NCBI GenBank assembly: GCA_027627225.1
Contig: CM051027.1
Location: 41,167,618-41,231,617, forward strand
Length of the DNA: 64,000 nt
DNA from: Congeria kusceri
Lineage: Eukaryota > Mollusca > Bivalvia > Myida > Dreissenidae
Direction of reading: 5' to 3'
Made by a program: the position numbers and the translations under genes. The notes beneath the pieces are model-generated. The model had not been told where the DNA came from. It worked only from the letters and a program-made list of their open reading frames with translations, and did no database searches. The first letter of the stretch is position 1. Each line of letters starts with the position of its first letter. Shown here piece by piece: positions 11,571 to 23,542 of this stretch.

Positions 11571-11762
11571 GTGCAACATCGCAATCAAGTTAATTATGTT
11601 ACTGGCGATATTGAAGATGTCCGCAAAGTGTATTGTGTCTGTAGGAAACCATGGGAGGGTCGTTTTATTATTCAATCTTCCGTAAATGTGTCCGCGTTCG
11701 ATGCATTAGATATAGAGAATTACAGGTGTGTGGCATGTCGTAGAACTGATGATAAATGCTAG
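11571..11762 (+). pseudogene. Partial PHD finger at the end of the pol region
   Basis: The frame reads VYCVCRKPWEGRFIIQ, then SSVNVSAFDALDIENYRCVACRR. The first Cys pair (CVC) and the last (CVAC) match the ends of a C4HC3 PHD finger, but the middle Cys pair, the Trp-Phe-His block and the sixth Cys are absent, as if about 12 codons were removed in frame. PHD fingers usually read histone H3 tails, so an intact version could steer integration or bind chromatin; that role is inferred. It lies in a different frame from the integrase C-terminus just upstream and ends at a TAG at 11760. Confidence 0.7.
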
Positions 11763-11843
11763 TTTCATTTGTCTGTTTCAGAAACAATTTCTTCCTTCCT
11801 ACAACAAGCGGGATCCATGTTAAGCAAAGGTCAGCTCTACCAG

Positions 11844-12060
11844 CAGCCAGTTGTATAAACGGTGGTTAGATTTAACTGCAGTTATTTACGTACCGCAGTA
11901 CATTTTGTGGTTAGGTTACCTCCGTAATTTTTCATTTGTATAAAGCAAGGTTACCGCGCGGTTACCTAACCACGCTAATTCTCAAATTAACCACAGTAAT
12001 ATTAACAACAATGCAACACGAAAATGACGTCATTTTCGCGGAGTTTGTCATCAACTTGTC
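11844..12060. promoter_or_regulatory. Subterminal motif cluster of copy A
   Basis: Repeated GGTTA/TAACC words follow the terminal repeat: GTGGTTAGGTTACC, AAGGTTACCGCGCGGTTACC and TAACCACG. The same words recur at the left end of copy B and at the shared right end (23543-23605). Harbinger elements are cut by a transposase that is recruited with a Myb/SANT partner, so these are candidate binding sites; this is inference. Confidence 0.5.
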
Positions 12061-12090
12061 AGACGATAAGCAGTGTTAGTAGCAATCGCC

Positions 12091-14163
12091 ATGACAGAAA
12101 AACTAGAAAAACGGGCCAAGTCTTTCTCAGATCGTGAGATCGATTGTATAACCGATTTTATGAAAGAAAACTTGCATCGGTTGCGGACTAGTCACAGCTC
12201 GGGAGGTCCAGGAATGGTGATCAAGGTCCATAAAATCTGGACGGACCTCACCGAGCAGGTGAATGCTTGTGGAAATGGGCCTCGCACCACCAAACAAATC
12301 AAAGTGGCGAAATATGGTAATTGCAATGTATTTTTGTCTGTTCTATCCGGGAAATATGTTTTAATAAATAAATTATTGTAAATGATTTAGCAACACAGTT
12401 TTACATTTTTACCAATGCCAACAAAATCAATGCCAGCCATTATATTTATTCAACAGTTATGTAGATCTTGAAAACCTATTTTAAATTATAGATGAAAGGT
12501 GCCAAGGGGGACGTGTCGGTCCATAAAAACCACGCGGCAGCTATGGGGGATGGTCCGCCACTTCCCGAGATGACTCAAACTTCTCAGGCAGTGGCGAGCC
12601 TGTTGCATAATTCCGCCTCCTTTCATGGAATTGTGGACGATGCGGACACATTAATTGGTACTTATCTATATACGACTACCCAAAACATTAGCAAATATTA
12701 TGTAAGCGAATTGCCATTAGCCATTACTGCGTAACATATACGATAATATTATAATAAAAGGTATGACTGGAATTCACATTTACAACACAAACTTTTCTCT
12801 TACCTTTGTAAACGTTATCCATTGACACAATTAAATTTAATCATTGTAAGTTATAGAAATTAAATCGTTTAAATCCGCACAGTGTAAACATAAACTCATT
12901 CATCGTCTCCTGTATCATGTTTTAGCGGCTACTCCTCCATCCCCGGGGCCCCTCGAGCTGCCCATCATGGACTTGATGACTATGGTCAGCTCGGAGCCCT
13001 TCGGCGTGGAAGGGCCTTTGAGAGGGAGTAAGTATCCATGAATCAAGCAATCCATACTATAACTTCCGAAAAAAAACAATCAACCGATCGCTTTAACATC
13101 CATGGACCTAATGACGATTACTTTACACACGGATTATGCCAAGTCTAGAAGGGCGAGTCCACTGTAGATATAGTAAATTTTCAGGAATTATTATAAAAGT
13201 CGATACGACTGTTAACAGTACAGTAAATAAACGAGCAAAATTACTAATGTATTTTTACATTCAAATAAATTGATTGTACATTATTTGTTGAACTATTTCA
13301 TACAATCATGATTATGTGCTTTTGAATGCTAAGCGAATCCACCCGTTAAAATAATGTGCTAGTCCATTGAATGTCCTTGATTGCACTCTGGCTTCGAATA
13401 TACAAGAGGCCCCAAAAAGGGATAATTATTGATTTTTTCAATTTCTGATCACATTTTCAGATTCATTGAGAGGCACAGCAAGGGAGAGCTCTACTTGTCA
13501 GTCAAATGAAGTTATATAAAAAAAAACAACTTAAGATTAATAATTAGAAAAAATAATTTATGGTGATGTGATGTTGTTGATGATGATAATGATGATGTTT
13601 GATGGAAAATCATGCAATAATCATATGAGTTTTTGGGATGTTAATGGGAATAACATCAACTACAATAATTATAATAATAATAAGATACTACAATTAATAC
13701 TAATAATAATAGTAATAAATAATAATGAATATTATTAATGGATATAATTAAAATATAGATAATAATTATAATAATCATATTGCAGCAACAATTGGTACAT
13801 CAGCAAAAAACGGTCAAAGTGCAAGGGCAGTACCTAGTGGCAGTCAAATGACAAGGTATTAATTTGTAAAAAAACATCAACAACATTGGCTCTACATAAT
13901 TATGTCAGAAAGAGAGCTTAATTTGTGTGGTACATTTGTTTAACTTCTTTAGTGTTGGCCTAAGTACACACACATGTTGTATATACATATTTCAATAATA
14001 GTGTTAGAAGCAAAGAATTGTTAAACATTGTTCTTTTAGGACTCTGAAAGATGCACAAATGGAGGCCCTGGAGTGCCAGATAGAGACGGCGAAGACAGTC
14101 CCAGTCTGTCTGAATAAGTTTGCAAAAATAGCAGACCTGCTACTCGCCAAGATGGAGCAGTGA
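12091..14163 (+). pseudogene. Myb/SANT-like DNA-binding protein of Harbinger copy A (six exons)
   Basis: Exon phases fit together from exon 2 onward, which supports the model: exons at about 12091-12313, 12492-12657, 12926-13027, 13461-13495, 13786-13855 and 14040-14163, each with AG/GT borders. Exon 1 encodes a SANT/Myb-type trihelix start (KSFSDREIDCITDFMKENL, later HKIWTDLTEQVNACG and TTKQIK). Exon 2 has GPPLPEMTQTSQAVASLLHN, exon 3 the proline-rich PPSPGPLELPIMDLM, and exon 6 a C-terminal helix (TLKDAQMEALECQIETAK) ending LLLAKMEQ. The total is about 240 residues. In this superfamily the Myb-like protein is the transposase's partner for nuclear import and DNA binding. The expected KWRN motif at the end of exon 1 is out of frame, apparently after a deletion of about five bases, so the copy is probably dead. 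Confidence 0.82.
13560..13775. repeat. Low-complexity GATGAT and AATAAT tracts in a SANT-gene intron
   Basis: A GATGATGATAATGATGATG microsatellite (about 13570-13600) and an ATA/AAT-rich tract (13660-13775) lie in the intron before exon 5. The equivalent tracts occur in copy B near 18730 and 18830-18930. Confidence 0.7.
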
Positions 14164-15323
14164 TTATGCTAAAGACTTTTTATATTGTTGTTTGAAGAAG
14201 TTTATTACTGATATTACCAATATATTATTTCACTGATTGTCTCATGTGTTGTTCTTTAATAACATAAATTCTAAGCAACACCATAATTAAATTTGCTAGC
14301 AATAATTAAAACTACTTGGTAATCCTAATCATGGTTTCTTCCTGCGAGCATTACTTTCATATTTATTACAAAATGATTAAAGGACTGATTAATGTTTAAG
14401 AATTGCTCAAGAATTTAGTAATAAGGTGTGAGTTGTAGGCAATTTATATTGAAATTCTTTTCTGTTTGGTTGATTTTTCTCATAGTCTTTATGGTTCAGT
14501 AGAACAAAATATTAATAATCATAAGTAGATCCTTTTTTAATCATTTGAAATGTTCATAGGTGATTTCAATTTCATTATGTATAATTGTACAAGTTCAGTA
14601 TGGAAGAAATAATGAACACCTTGACATTCTACCACATTTTTAATATGGTCTTACAGTGTATGAAACATCAAATGTAAAATGATTTTTACAAAATTAATGA
14701 ACAATTAATAATAATTGACATTCTTAGAACTAATATACAGACATATGGATAGACAGACATACAGATTTATTCATGTCAAAACACACAATTTTGCAGCACA
14801 TAACATATTTGTTATTAAGTTTGAAAACAATTTTATAACTAACATTTAATTTATAAAACAATGTCATCTTTCAGTAAAATAATTAATAAAAAACAAGTTT
14901 TTTAGGAAAAATATTTGTCATTATTTAGTGTATTCTTTAGAGATAAAAAGTTTTAAATCTGTTATCCTTATCAAAGATGTATGTGGCATTAAAATACAAA
15001 ACTATTTAATGCTATACATTCATATATAATTATGCATATGCTAAACATAATGTTATAAACAATGAAAGCAAGGCATACTCAACTTTTATACTGCAAAATA
15101 TTTAGATAACAGTGACTAAAGTAACCCAATTGATTCTTCTGCTACAATGATTTGACTTTTTAACATTTTCCAACAAAAAGTAATTCTAACTAGATCTTAT
15201 GAACATTATTTTGGATGAACAAAAGTAATTAAACAGTTCAGGATATACAAAATATGTATCTGAATATTTAAAGGGAACAAATTTGAACAATAAATAAAAA
15301 TGATACTGAACGAGAACAGAACT
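14164..15323. other. AT-rich spacer between the convergent genes of copy A
   Basis: No open frame of note. It separates the SANT-gene stop codon on plus from the transposase stop codon on minus. The segment at about 14286-14650 has no counterpart in copy B. Confidence 0.6.
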
Positions 15324-16974
15324 TCATTGAAAATATTGTTGAACAATTCTGTTTCTCACACCACGTCCGTCAATTGGTCCGTCAAAGTTCATCGGTTCTG
15401 ATTGGTCGTCAAGGTCATCTTGGAGGTCCGGGTTCGGTTCTCCCCATAGCCGTCTCATGTTATGAAGCACCGCACAGGCTAGAACAATTCTAGTGACTTT
15501 AGCTGGCTTCATTCTGATCTGTAATTTATAAACAAACAGTATAATTATATATGTACAATAAGTAACATGCTATTCATTGATCATTAAGTTTGTTAACATA
15601 ATATGACCTTCATTTATACTATTTATTATACATGTGAAAAAAAACATAAGTTTAAATATACATTCATATGATGTTAATGTACACATCACTCAATATAATT
15701 AAACATTTTATGCATTAAATTGAGTTTTGATTACAATGACAGTTATATGAGGCTGAACATTTAACTTTGACATACACATACTTCATTTATAACAGCAAAA
15801 TAGCATATTAAATAAGGAGCATGAAATATTAATTAGACAATTTGATACCTTACTGTTAGCAGGAACATGCATTAAAATGAAAAATGTATATATTAATTTA
15901 CACTAATTTCGATGCTGTCTGCATGCATTTCAACACTGTAGTGATTTATTTGCACATATTGATCAGGCGTAAAAAAATAATTAGTTTGTTTCATGTTACC
16001 CGACCTACCCCCCAAAAATGCCCCTAGAACATTTTATTGGGTTGGTCATAATGATTTTTGTTTTATTTACCTTTTTCAATCATTAAATGTGTTTTGGGAT
16101 AAATAAGTGTTTTGTTTTGATAGAATCCACTTATAAACAATGTTTAAGGATATTACTGATATGTTTTGAATATTTATTCAGTTTAAGAATCTTCAAGTTG
16201 ACCATTTACCGAATAAAATAAAAAAATAAAAAATAAATCCCGACCTACCCTAAATTTTTTGGGCATGTAACCTGAAACAAACCCTTTTTTATTTTACGCC
16301 TAAAATAAAGTCATAATATTGAAACTTCACTTATTACTGTCAATAGTGTGGCTTTCCATATTTAATAATTGAGTTTTGAAATAATTACATAATTATTTTA
16401 TAACAAAATTTACTTTTTTACTGCATAATTTAATAAATGACCCAATGAAGTTTTCTACATTACATAAAGATTTTGAAGTATTGTAATTATAAAAAGGTAC
16501 ACAAAACAACTCATGCATATATCAATTACAATTTACATTGATAATAAATCTATTTATCATTTGGGACAAGTACTTTGGGTGTTTTTATTATCTACAGAGA
16601 ACATGCACATACTGTATTAATGTACCTCAACATGTAATACATGGAAGGTTCTCTTCCAAACGCCAAAGCATCTTCCAATAATGTTTCTGGTTGCAATGTG
16701 GGACTGGTTGTACTTTTCTTCAGCCTCAGTTCCTGTATAAAAGTTTGGTGTTCGATTACACATTATTGAAATAAAGACATTATGAATATTGTTTTTCTCT
16801 TTATTTTTTTTTAACTTAATTTTTTTATAATTTATTTAATCCTTTTATAATAAAATTTATTACAGTTGCTGTTTATAAATTTGCTGCAAATACTGGTATA
16901 AAGGAATTCAGCTTACTAGGATTCTGAATTGGTGTCATCAGGAATGGTCTGCAAGGGTAGCCACTATCTCCTAA
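15324..16974 (-). pseudogene. 3' part of a HARBI1-like transposase, copy A
   Basis: Three exons remain: 16974-16917 (truncated; LLGDSGYPCRPFLMTPIQNP), 16732-16626 (TEAEEKYNQSHIATRN and the catalytic-Glu block IERCFGVWKR) and 15518-15324 (MKPAKVTRIVLACAVLHNMR, ending IVQQYFQ and stop). Borders follow GT/AG and match copy B. The exons holding the DNA-binding region and both catalytic Asp are absent because the copy is cut at 16974, so it cannot encode an enzyme. Confidence 0.87.
15966..16300. mobile_element. Small inverted-end MITE inside copy A
   Basis: The ends are imperfect inverted repeats starting GGCGTAAAATAA-like and continuing GTTTGTTTCATGTTAC on the left versus GTTTGTTTCAGGTTAC on the reversed right. 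A second shared word near each end is CGACCTACCC. It has no coding capacity. The same element sits at the same place in copy B, so it was present before the two copies separated. Confidence 0.72.
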
Positions 16975-16977
16975 CAG

Positions 16978-16995
16978 CAGCCAATTGTATAAACG
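16978..16995 (+). repeat. Left terminal inverted repeat, copy B
   Basis: 18 bp, CAGCCAATTGTATAAACG, identical to the reversed right end at 23610-23627. Confidence 0.9.
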
Positions 16996-17210
16996 GTGGT
17001 TTAATAGATTTAACTGCAGTTATCTACTTACCGCAGTAAAGTTTGTGGTTAGGTTACCTCCTTAATTTTTCATTTGTATAAAGCAAGGTTACCGCGCGGT
17101 TACCTAACCACGCTAATTTTCAAAGTAACCACAGTAATATTAACAACAATGCAACACGAAAATGACGTCATTTTCGCGGAATTTGTTATCAACTTGTCAG
17201 ACGATAATCG

Positions 17211-19408
17211 ATGTTAGAAGCAATCGCCATGACAGAAGAACAAGAAAAACGGGCCAAGTCTTTCTCAGATCGTGAGATCGATTGTATAACAGATTTCATG
17301 AGAGAAAACTTGCACCGGTTGCGGACTAGTCACAGCTCGGGAGGTCCAGGAATGATGATCAAGGTCCATAAAATCTGGACGGACCTCACCGAGCAGGTGA
17401 ATGCTTGTGGAAACGGGCCTCGCACCACCAAACAAATTAAAGAAAGTGGCGAAATATTGGTAATTGCAATGTATTTTTTATCTGTTCTATCCGTGAAATA
17501 TGTTTTAATAAATCAATTAATGTAAATGATTTAGCAAAACAGTTTTACATTTTTACCAATGCAAAAAAAAACATTGCCAGACATGATATTCATTCAACAT
17601 TTATGTAGATTTTGAAAACATTTTAAATTATAGATGAAAGGTGCCAAGGGGGGACGTGTCAGTCCATAAAAACCACGCGGCAGCGACGGGGGGTGGTCCG
17701 CCACTTCCCGAGATGTCTCATACATCTCAGGCAGTGGCGAGCCTGTTCCATAATTCCGCCTCCTTTCATGGAATTGTGGACGATGCGGACACATTAATTG
17801 GTACTTATCTAAATAATATACGACTACCCAAAACATTATTAAATATTATGTAAGCGAATTGCCATTTGCAATTAATGCGTAACATGGGATAATATTATAA
17901 TAAAAGGTTTGACAGGAAATCAAATTTACAACACAAAATTTTCTCTTACCTTTGTAAATGTTATCCATTGACACAATTTAATTTAATCATTGTGAGTTGT
18001 ATAAATTAAATCGTTTATATCCGCACAGTGGAAACATAAGCTCATTCATTGTCTCCTGTATCATGTTTTAGCGGCTACTCCTCCATCACCGGGGATCCTC
18101 GAGCTGCCCATCATGGACTTAACGACTATGGTCAGCTCGGAGCCCTTCGGCGTGGAAGGGCCTTTGAGAGAGAGTAAGTATCCATGAATCAAGCAATCCA
18201 TACTAAAACTTCCGAAAAAACCCATCAACCAATCGCTTCGACATCCGTGGACCTTATGACGATTACTTTACACACGGATTATGCCAAGTCTAAAGGGCGA
18301 TTCCATTGTAGATCTAGTAAATGTTCAGGAATTATAAAAAAAAAATCAATACGAATGTTTACAGTACCGTAAATAATCGAGCAAAAATACTGATGTATTA
18401 TTAAAATCAAAATAAATAGATTGTACATTATTTGTTGAACTATTTCATAATATCAAGATTATGTGTGTTTGAGTGCTAAGCGATTCCACCCGTTAAAATA
18501 ATGTGCTAGTCCATTGAATGTCCTTGATTGCACTCTCGCTTCGAATATACAAGAGGCACAAAAAGGGATAATTATTGATTTTTTCATTGTCTGATGTGCA
18601 CCTTTTCAGATTCATTGAGAGGCACAGCAAGGGAAAGCACTACTTGTAAGTATTAGTGCTAGTCAAATGAAGTTATATAAAAAACAACCTACGATTAATG
18701 ACTAGACAAAATAATTTATGTTGATGTTGTTGATGATGATAATGAAGATGATGCTTAATGAAAAATCATGCATTAATCATATGAGTTTTTGGGATGTTAA
18801 TGGGAATAACATCAACTACAATACTTATAATAATAATAAGATACTACTGCTAATACTAATGATAATAGTAATAAATAATAATGAATATTAATAATGTATA
18901 TAATTAAAATATATATAATAATTATAATATTAATATTTCAGCAACAATTGGCACATCAACAAAAAAATGTCCAAGTGCAACGACAGTACCTATTGGCAGT
19001 GAAATGAAAAGGTATTAATTTGTAAAAAAAACATCAACAAGATTGGCTCTACATAATTATGTCAGAAAGAGAGCTTAATTTTTGTGGTACATTTGTTTAA
19101 CTTCTATAGTGTTGGCCTAAGTACACACACTTGTTGTATATACATATCGAGGATTGAGTGTGAAACTGTTGTATCTGCTCAACATTTCTATATCAGATAC
19201 AATAGTTTCGCGCTCAACCATATATATATACGTATTTCAATAATAGTGATAGAAGCAAAGAATTGTTAAACATTGTTCTTTTAGGACTCTGAAAGATGCA
19301 CAAATGGAGGCCCTGGAGTGCCAGATAGAGATGGCGAAGACAGCCACAGTCTGTCTTAATAAGTTTGCAAAAATAGCAGACCTGCTACTCGCCAAGCTGG
19401 AGCAGTGA
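17211..19408 (+). pseudogene. Myb/SANT-like DNA-binding protein of Harbinger copy B (six exons)
   Basis: Exons are at about 17211-17451, 17634-17800, 18072-18173, 18610-18645, 18942-19011 and 19285-19408, with GT/AG borders. Unlike copy A, an in-frame ATG exists at 17211 (MLEAIAMTEEQEKRAKSFSD) as well as at 17229. The SANT-type region is nearly the same as in A. Two lesions are visible. At the end of exon 1 the KWRN motif is read out of frame as SGEIL. In exon 2 a run of six G where A has five shifts the frame before DVSVHKNHAAATGGG. The protein end in exon 6 (KFAKIADLLLAKLEQ) is intact. It would act with the transposase encoded opposite it. Confidence 0.82.
19148..19235. repeat. 88-bp hairpin insertion specific to copy B
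   Basis: Arms GGATTGAGTGTGAAACTG... (19151-19177) and 19194-19219 are near-perfect inverted repeats enclosing a 16-base loop. Copy A runs straight from TATACATAT to TTCAATAATAG at this place. Flanking ATACATAT and ATACGTAT look like a slightly mutated duplication of the target. Confidence 0.75.
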
Positions 19409-20038
19409 TTACGCTTAAGACTTTTTATATTGTTGTTTGAAGATGTTTATTACTGATATTATCAATATATTACTTCACTGATTGTGTCATGTGTAGTTTT
19501 TGTATAACATAAATTCTAAGCATCACCAAGATACATATGACACATCAAATGTATAATGATTTTTACAAAATTCATGAACAATTAATAATAATTGACATTC
19601 TTAGAACTGATATAAAGACATATGGCTAAACAGACATACAGATTTATTCATGTCAAAACACACAATTTTGCAGCACATAACATATTTGATATTAACGTTG
19701 AAAACAATTTTATAACTAACATTTGATTTATAAAACAATATCATCATTCAGTGAAATAATTTTTAAAAAACAACAACAATTTTTTATGAACAATTTTTGT
19801 CATTATTTATTGTATTCTCTAGGGATAAACAATTGTGAAATCTGTTATCAAAGATGTATATGGCATTAAAATACAAAACTAGTTAATGTTATAAACAATT
19901 AAAGCAAGGCATATGAAAATTTATTTTTGATGAAAAATAGTAATTAAATGGTTCAGGATAGACAAAATGCGTATTTGAATATTTCAACGGAACAAATTTG
20001 AACAATAAATAAAAATGGTACTGAACGAGAATTGAACT
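19409..20038. other. AT-rich spacer between the convergent genes of copy B
   Basis: No open frame of note. It is shorter than the matching spacer in copy A. Confidence 0.6.
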
Positions 20039-23000
20039 TCATTGAAAATATTGTTGAAGTATTCTGTTTCTCACACCACGTCCGTCCATTGGTCCGTCAA
20101 AGTTCATCGGTTCTGGTTGGTCGTCAAGGTCATCTTGGAGGTCCGGGTTCGGTTCTCCCCATAGCCGTCTCAGGTTATGTAGCACCGCACAGGCTATAGC
20201 AAGTCTAGTTACTTTAGCTGGTTTCATTCTGATCTGTAATTGATAAACAAACAATATAATTACATATGCACAATAAGTAACATGCTGTTCATTGATAATT
20301 AAGTTTGTTAACATAATATGACATTCATTTATACTATTTATTATACATGTAAAAAAAATACATAAGGATAAATATACATTCATATGATGTAATTGTACAC
20401 ATAACTCAATATAATTAAACATTTTTATGCATTAAATTGAGCTTTGATTACAATGAAAGTTATATGAGGCTGAGCATTTAACTTTGACATACACAACTTC
20501 ATTTATAACAGCAAAATAGCATTTTAAATAAGAAGCATGCAATATTAATTAGACAATTTGATACCTTACTATTAGCAGGAACATGCATTAAAATGAAAAA
20601 TGTACATATTATTTAACTACACTAAGTTCGATGCTGTCTGCATGCATTTCAACACTGTAGTGATTTATTTGCACATATTGATAAGGCGTAAACAAACAAT
20701 TTGTTTGTTTCATGTTACCCAACCTACTCCCCCCAAAAAAGCCCATATAACATTTTATTGAGTTGGTCACTTTTTCTTTTTTTTTTTACCTTTTTCAATA
20801 ATTAAATGTATTTTGGGATAAATAAGTGTTTTATTTTGATAGAATCCACTTATAAACAATGTTTAAGGATATTACTGATATGTTTTGAATATTTATTCAG
20901 TTTAAGGAACTTCAAGTTGACCAATTACCGAATAAAATAAAAATATCAAATTACATCCCGACATACCTAGCCTAAATTTTTAGGACATGTAACCAGAAAA
21001 AAACTCCTTTTTTTTATTTTACGCCTAAATTAAAGTCATAATATTGAAACTTCACTTGTTACTGTCAATAGTGAGGCTTTCCATATTTAACGATTGAGTT
21101 TTGAAATAACTACATCATTATTTTATAACAAAATTTACTTTTTTTAATGCATAATTTAATAAATGACCCAATGAAGTTTTCTACATTACATAATTATAAA
21201 AATGTACACAAAACATCTCATGCACATATCAATTACTATTTACATTAATAATAAGTCTATTCATCATTTGGGACAAGTACTTTGAGTGTTTTCATTATCT
21301 ACAGAGAACAAACTACTGTTTTAATTTACCTCAACATGTAATGCATGGAAGGTCCTCTTCCAAACACCAAAGCATCTTTCAATAATGTTTCTGGTTGCAA
21401 TGTGGGACTGGTTGTACTTTTCTTCAGCCTCAGTTCCTGTACAAAATTTTGGTGTTTGATTACACATTATTTAAATAAAGACATTATGAATATTGTCTTT
21501 CTCATTATTTTTTTTAACTTATTTTTATTTTTTTAAATTTATTTAATCTTGTTAGAATAAAATGTATTACAGTTGCTGTTTATAAATTTGCTGCAAATAC
21601 TGGTATAACGGAATTCAGCTTACTAGGATTCTGAATTGGTGTCATCAGGAATGGTCTGCAAGGGTAGCCACTATCCCCTAACAGAAAGCCACGCCCCGGG
21701 TCTGGAAAATTATATTTTTTTTAACATTTATTTTTGATGAATTATTTATGATAATGGGCATTATAGAAGTAATGTTAAAATAGTATGCATTATATAAAGA
21801 TTATTGACTAAACGGTCTGTTTTTGTGAGCTTATATTCATATGAAAATCTCCTTTTGATCCATGCATTTGCTTATTTATTATCACCATGATGTTGGAAGT
21901 ATACTATATGTACCTTGATGGTTGGCTTCCAAATATCTCCCAATGTTGGACATTCTGAAAACGTGGGCGTCATGGCAACTCCCAGGCCAGCATGCGTTCA
22001 CACTTGTGAATACCCCTGAAAAAAATGCAATCACTGTATCCATTATATTCACCATACAGTCTTATACTGTGTACATGTGGGTCTCAATCAGTATTTTTTT
22101 TAAAATAATTATTGAAAATATACCAGTCAAATTTATTTGATATATCAAAAATCATTTCAATAGTTACATAAATTGGAAATATGTTTTTTTAAACTAAACT
22201 AAATGCTTTATATCAGTATAATTTTAATGGCATATATAATCCACACAAACTATACAAACACTCTATTAAATGAAATTTTTCATTGCATATTAATATACAT
22301 AAAACTCTAAAAAATAAAAGTATTAGTGTCACAGTATCTATTATATTTTGAATTTATCTATTCAGCTTCAGCTTGATAGTGAAGAAGAACGATCTCATAA
22401 TTGCATTTATTGTATATAACAGTTTTAAAAAATTATATGATTTGTTTACATAATTTACATTAAATTTCCCCTAATGCACCTCATACTTATGCAGAACGGA
22501 TTACACGAATTGTCTGTACATTTATATAAAGCGTCCCGGGTAAAGTGTGTACTCATTTTGGTCAGTCTTGATTCGGAGTTTGACGGTGAAAGTCGCATTT
22601 TAAATGACGCGGAATTAATAAGATTCATGAAGCATGGATTTGATAATGGATAAAACGTGGAGTGTGTTAATTCAATATAAACTGGCAATGCAGATACGAA
22701 CATGCGATGATTTCGATCTGCGGTTTTTTTATAAGACGGAAAAGTTGCATGTTTGTCAACATGTAATCTGCATTGCCTCAACTGCATATTTGTTCGGACA
22801 TTAGTGAAATTATAATACAGCATGTGAAATAACAATATGATATTTTTGGATACGCTTTCGTGGAATATAAAAGGTACGTGTTATTTTATAATTTACCTAC
22901 CATTACTATCACACGTCGCCTGCACGTTGATCGAGTGGAAATGCTTTATATTCAAAAATGCCACTTCGTCAGGCTGCCCGGGTGACAAGATGCGGACGTG

Positions 23001-23439
23001 GGTGCCGTCGATACACCCGATGACGGATGGAAATCCCCGAACCCGGAAGAATTCGTTTGTCGCTCGTCGTCGGTATTCGTCGCTTGTAGGAAACTTAATA
23101 AATCGGTCCTTCAGTCCGAAAATAGCGTCAACGACCGCGGTCACCACACGAGAAACGGTGGCTATGTTGACGCCGAAGGTGTCACCGATAACCTGCAGAA
23201 AATTTCCTGTAGCCAAGAATCTCAAGAGTAATTAGCACCTGTTGTCGCGTCGACAGTGATTGGTTTCGTCGTGTCTGGCGTCGTATAATGGGCTCTAAAA
23301 GGTCAACAAGTCTGTCTAAGTTCATAGAAGAAAACCTGTACCTTCGGCGCAGTTCGTCGTCGGTAAGATCTGTAATTTGCAAGTCAATTCGTCGAAATCG
23401 TCGCGGTTGTCTGTGTCTAAAGAAATGAACGTCCGCCAT
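20039..23439 (-). pseudogene. HARBI1-like Harbinger transposase, copy B (five exons, one frameshift)
   Basis: Exons run 23439-22901, 22015-21914, 21701-21624, 21436-21330 and 20233-20039. All junctions have GT/AG borders and the codon phases join cleanly, giving about 340 residues, close to HARBI1. The start is MADVHFFRHRQPRRFRR. A helix-turn-helix part includes NFLQVIGDTFGVNIATVSRV. The first catalytic Asp is in IGCIDGTHVRI, the second in WPGSCHDAHVFRM (exon 2), then LLGDSGYPCRPFLMTPI (exon 3), and the catalytic Glu is in IERCFGVWKR (exon 4). Exon 5 ends CAVLHNLRRL...ILQQYFQ. Near 23225 one extra base separates QVLITL from RFLATGNF, so the gene needs a single shift to read through. All three catalytic positions are conserved. 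Partner: the SANT-like protein on the other strand. Confidence 0.9.
20695..21025. mobile_element. Small inverted-end MITE inside copy B
   Basis: Counterpart of the element at 15966-16300, within the transposase intron between exons 4 and 5. Here the flanks read ATAA before GGCG and TAAAT after CGCC, consistent with a TAA target duplication of the PIF/Harbinger type; the left flank in copy A has mutated to TCA. Confidence 0.7.
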
Positions 23440-23542
23440 GTTTGTCTGTCAGTCCGTACGGTAACCACTCCTTAACCAGCACTTGGAGCAGGGTTAAAAC
23501 TGACTGCGGTAACGTCGTGGTTACTGTCAACGTCATTGTTTA

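Larger units (their letters stand above)
11844..16974. mobile_element. PIF/Harbinger element copy A, right half missing
   Basis: It starts with CAGCCAGTTGTATAAACG, one mismatch from the copy B terminus, directly after CAG (11841-11843) within the retrotransposon. Its content runs parallel to copy B: Myb/SANT-like gene on plus, then the 3' exons of a transposase on minus. The match to B stops at 16974, inside transposase exon 3, where copy B begins after a CAG. The corresponding uninterrupted sequence is in B near 21690 (CTAACAGAAAGCC). Copy A therefore has no right terminus of its own. It carries about 365 bp (roughly 14286-14650) absent from B. Confidence 0.88.

Noticed and set aside
12091..14163. 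SANT-like gene as a host transcription factor
   Set aside because: It occurs twice, each time inside Harbinger ends next to transposase exons, which is the standard two-gene arrangement of that superfamily.
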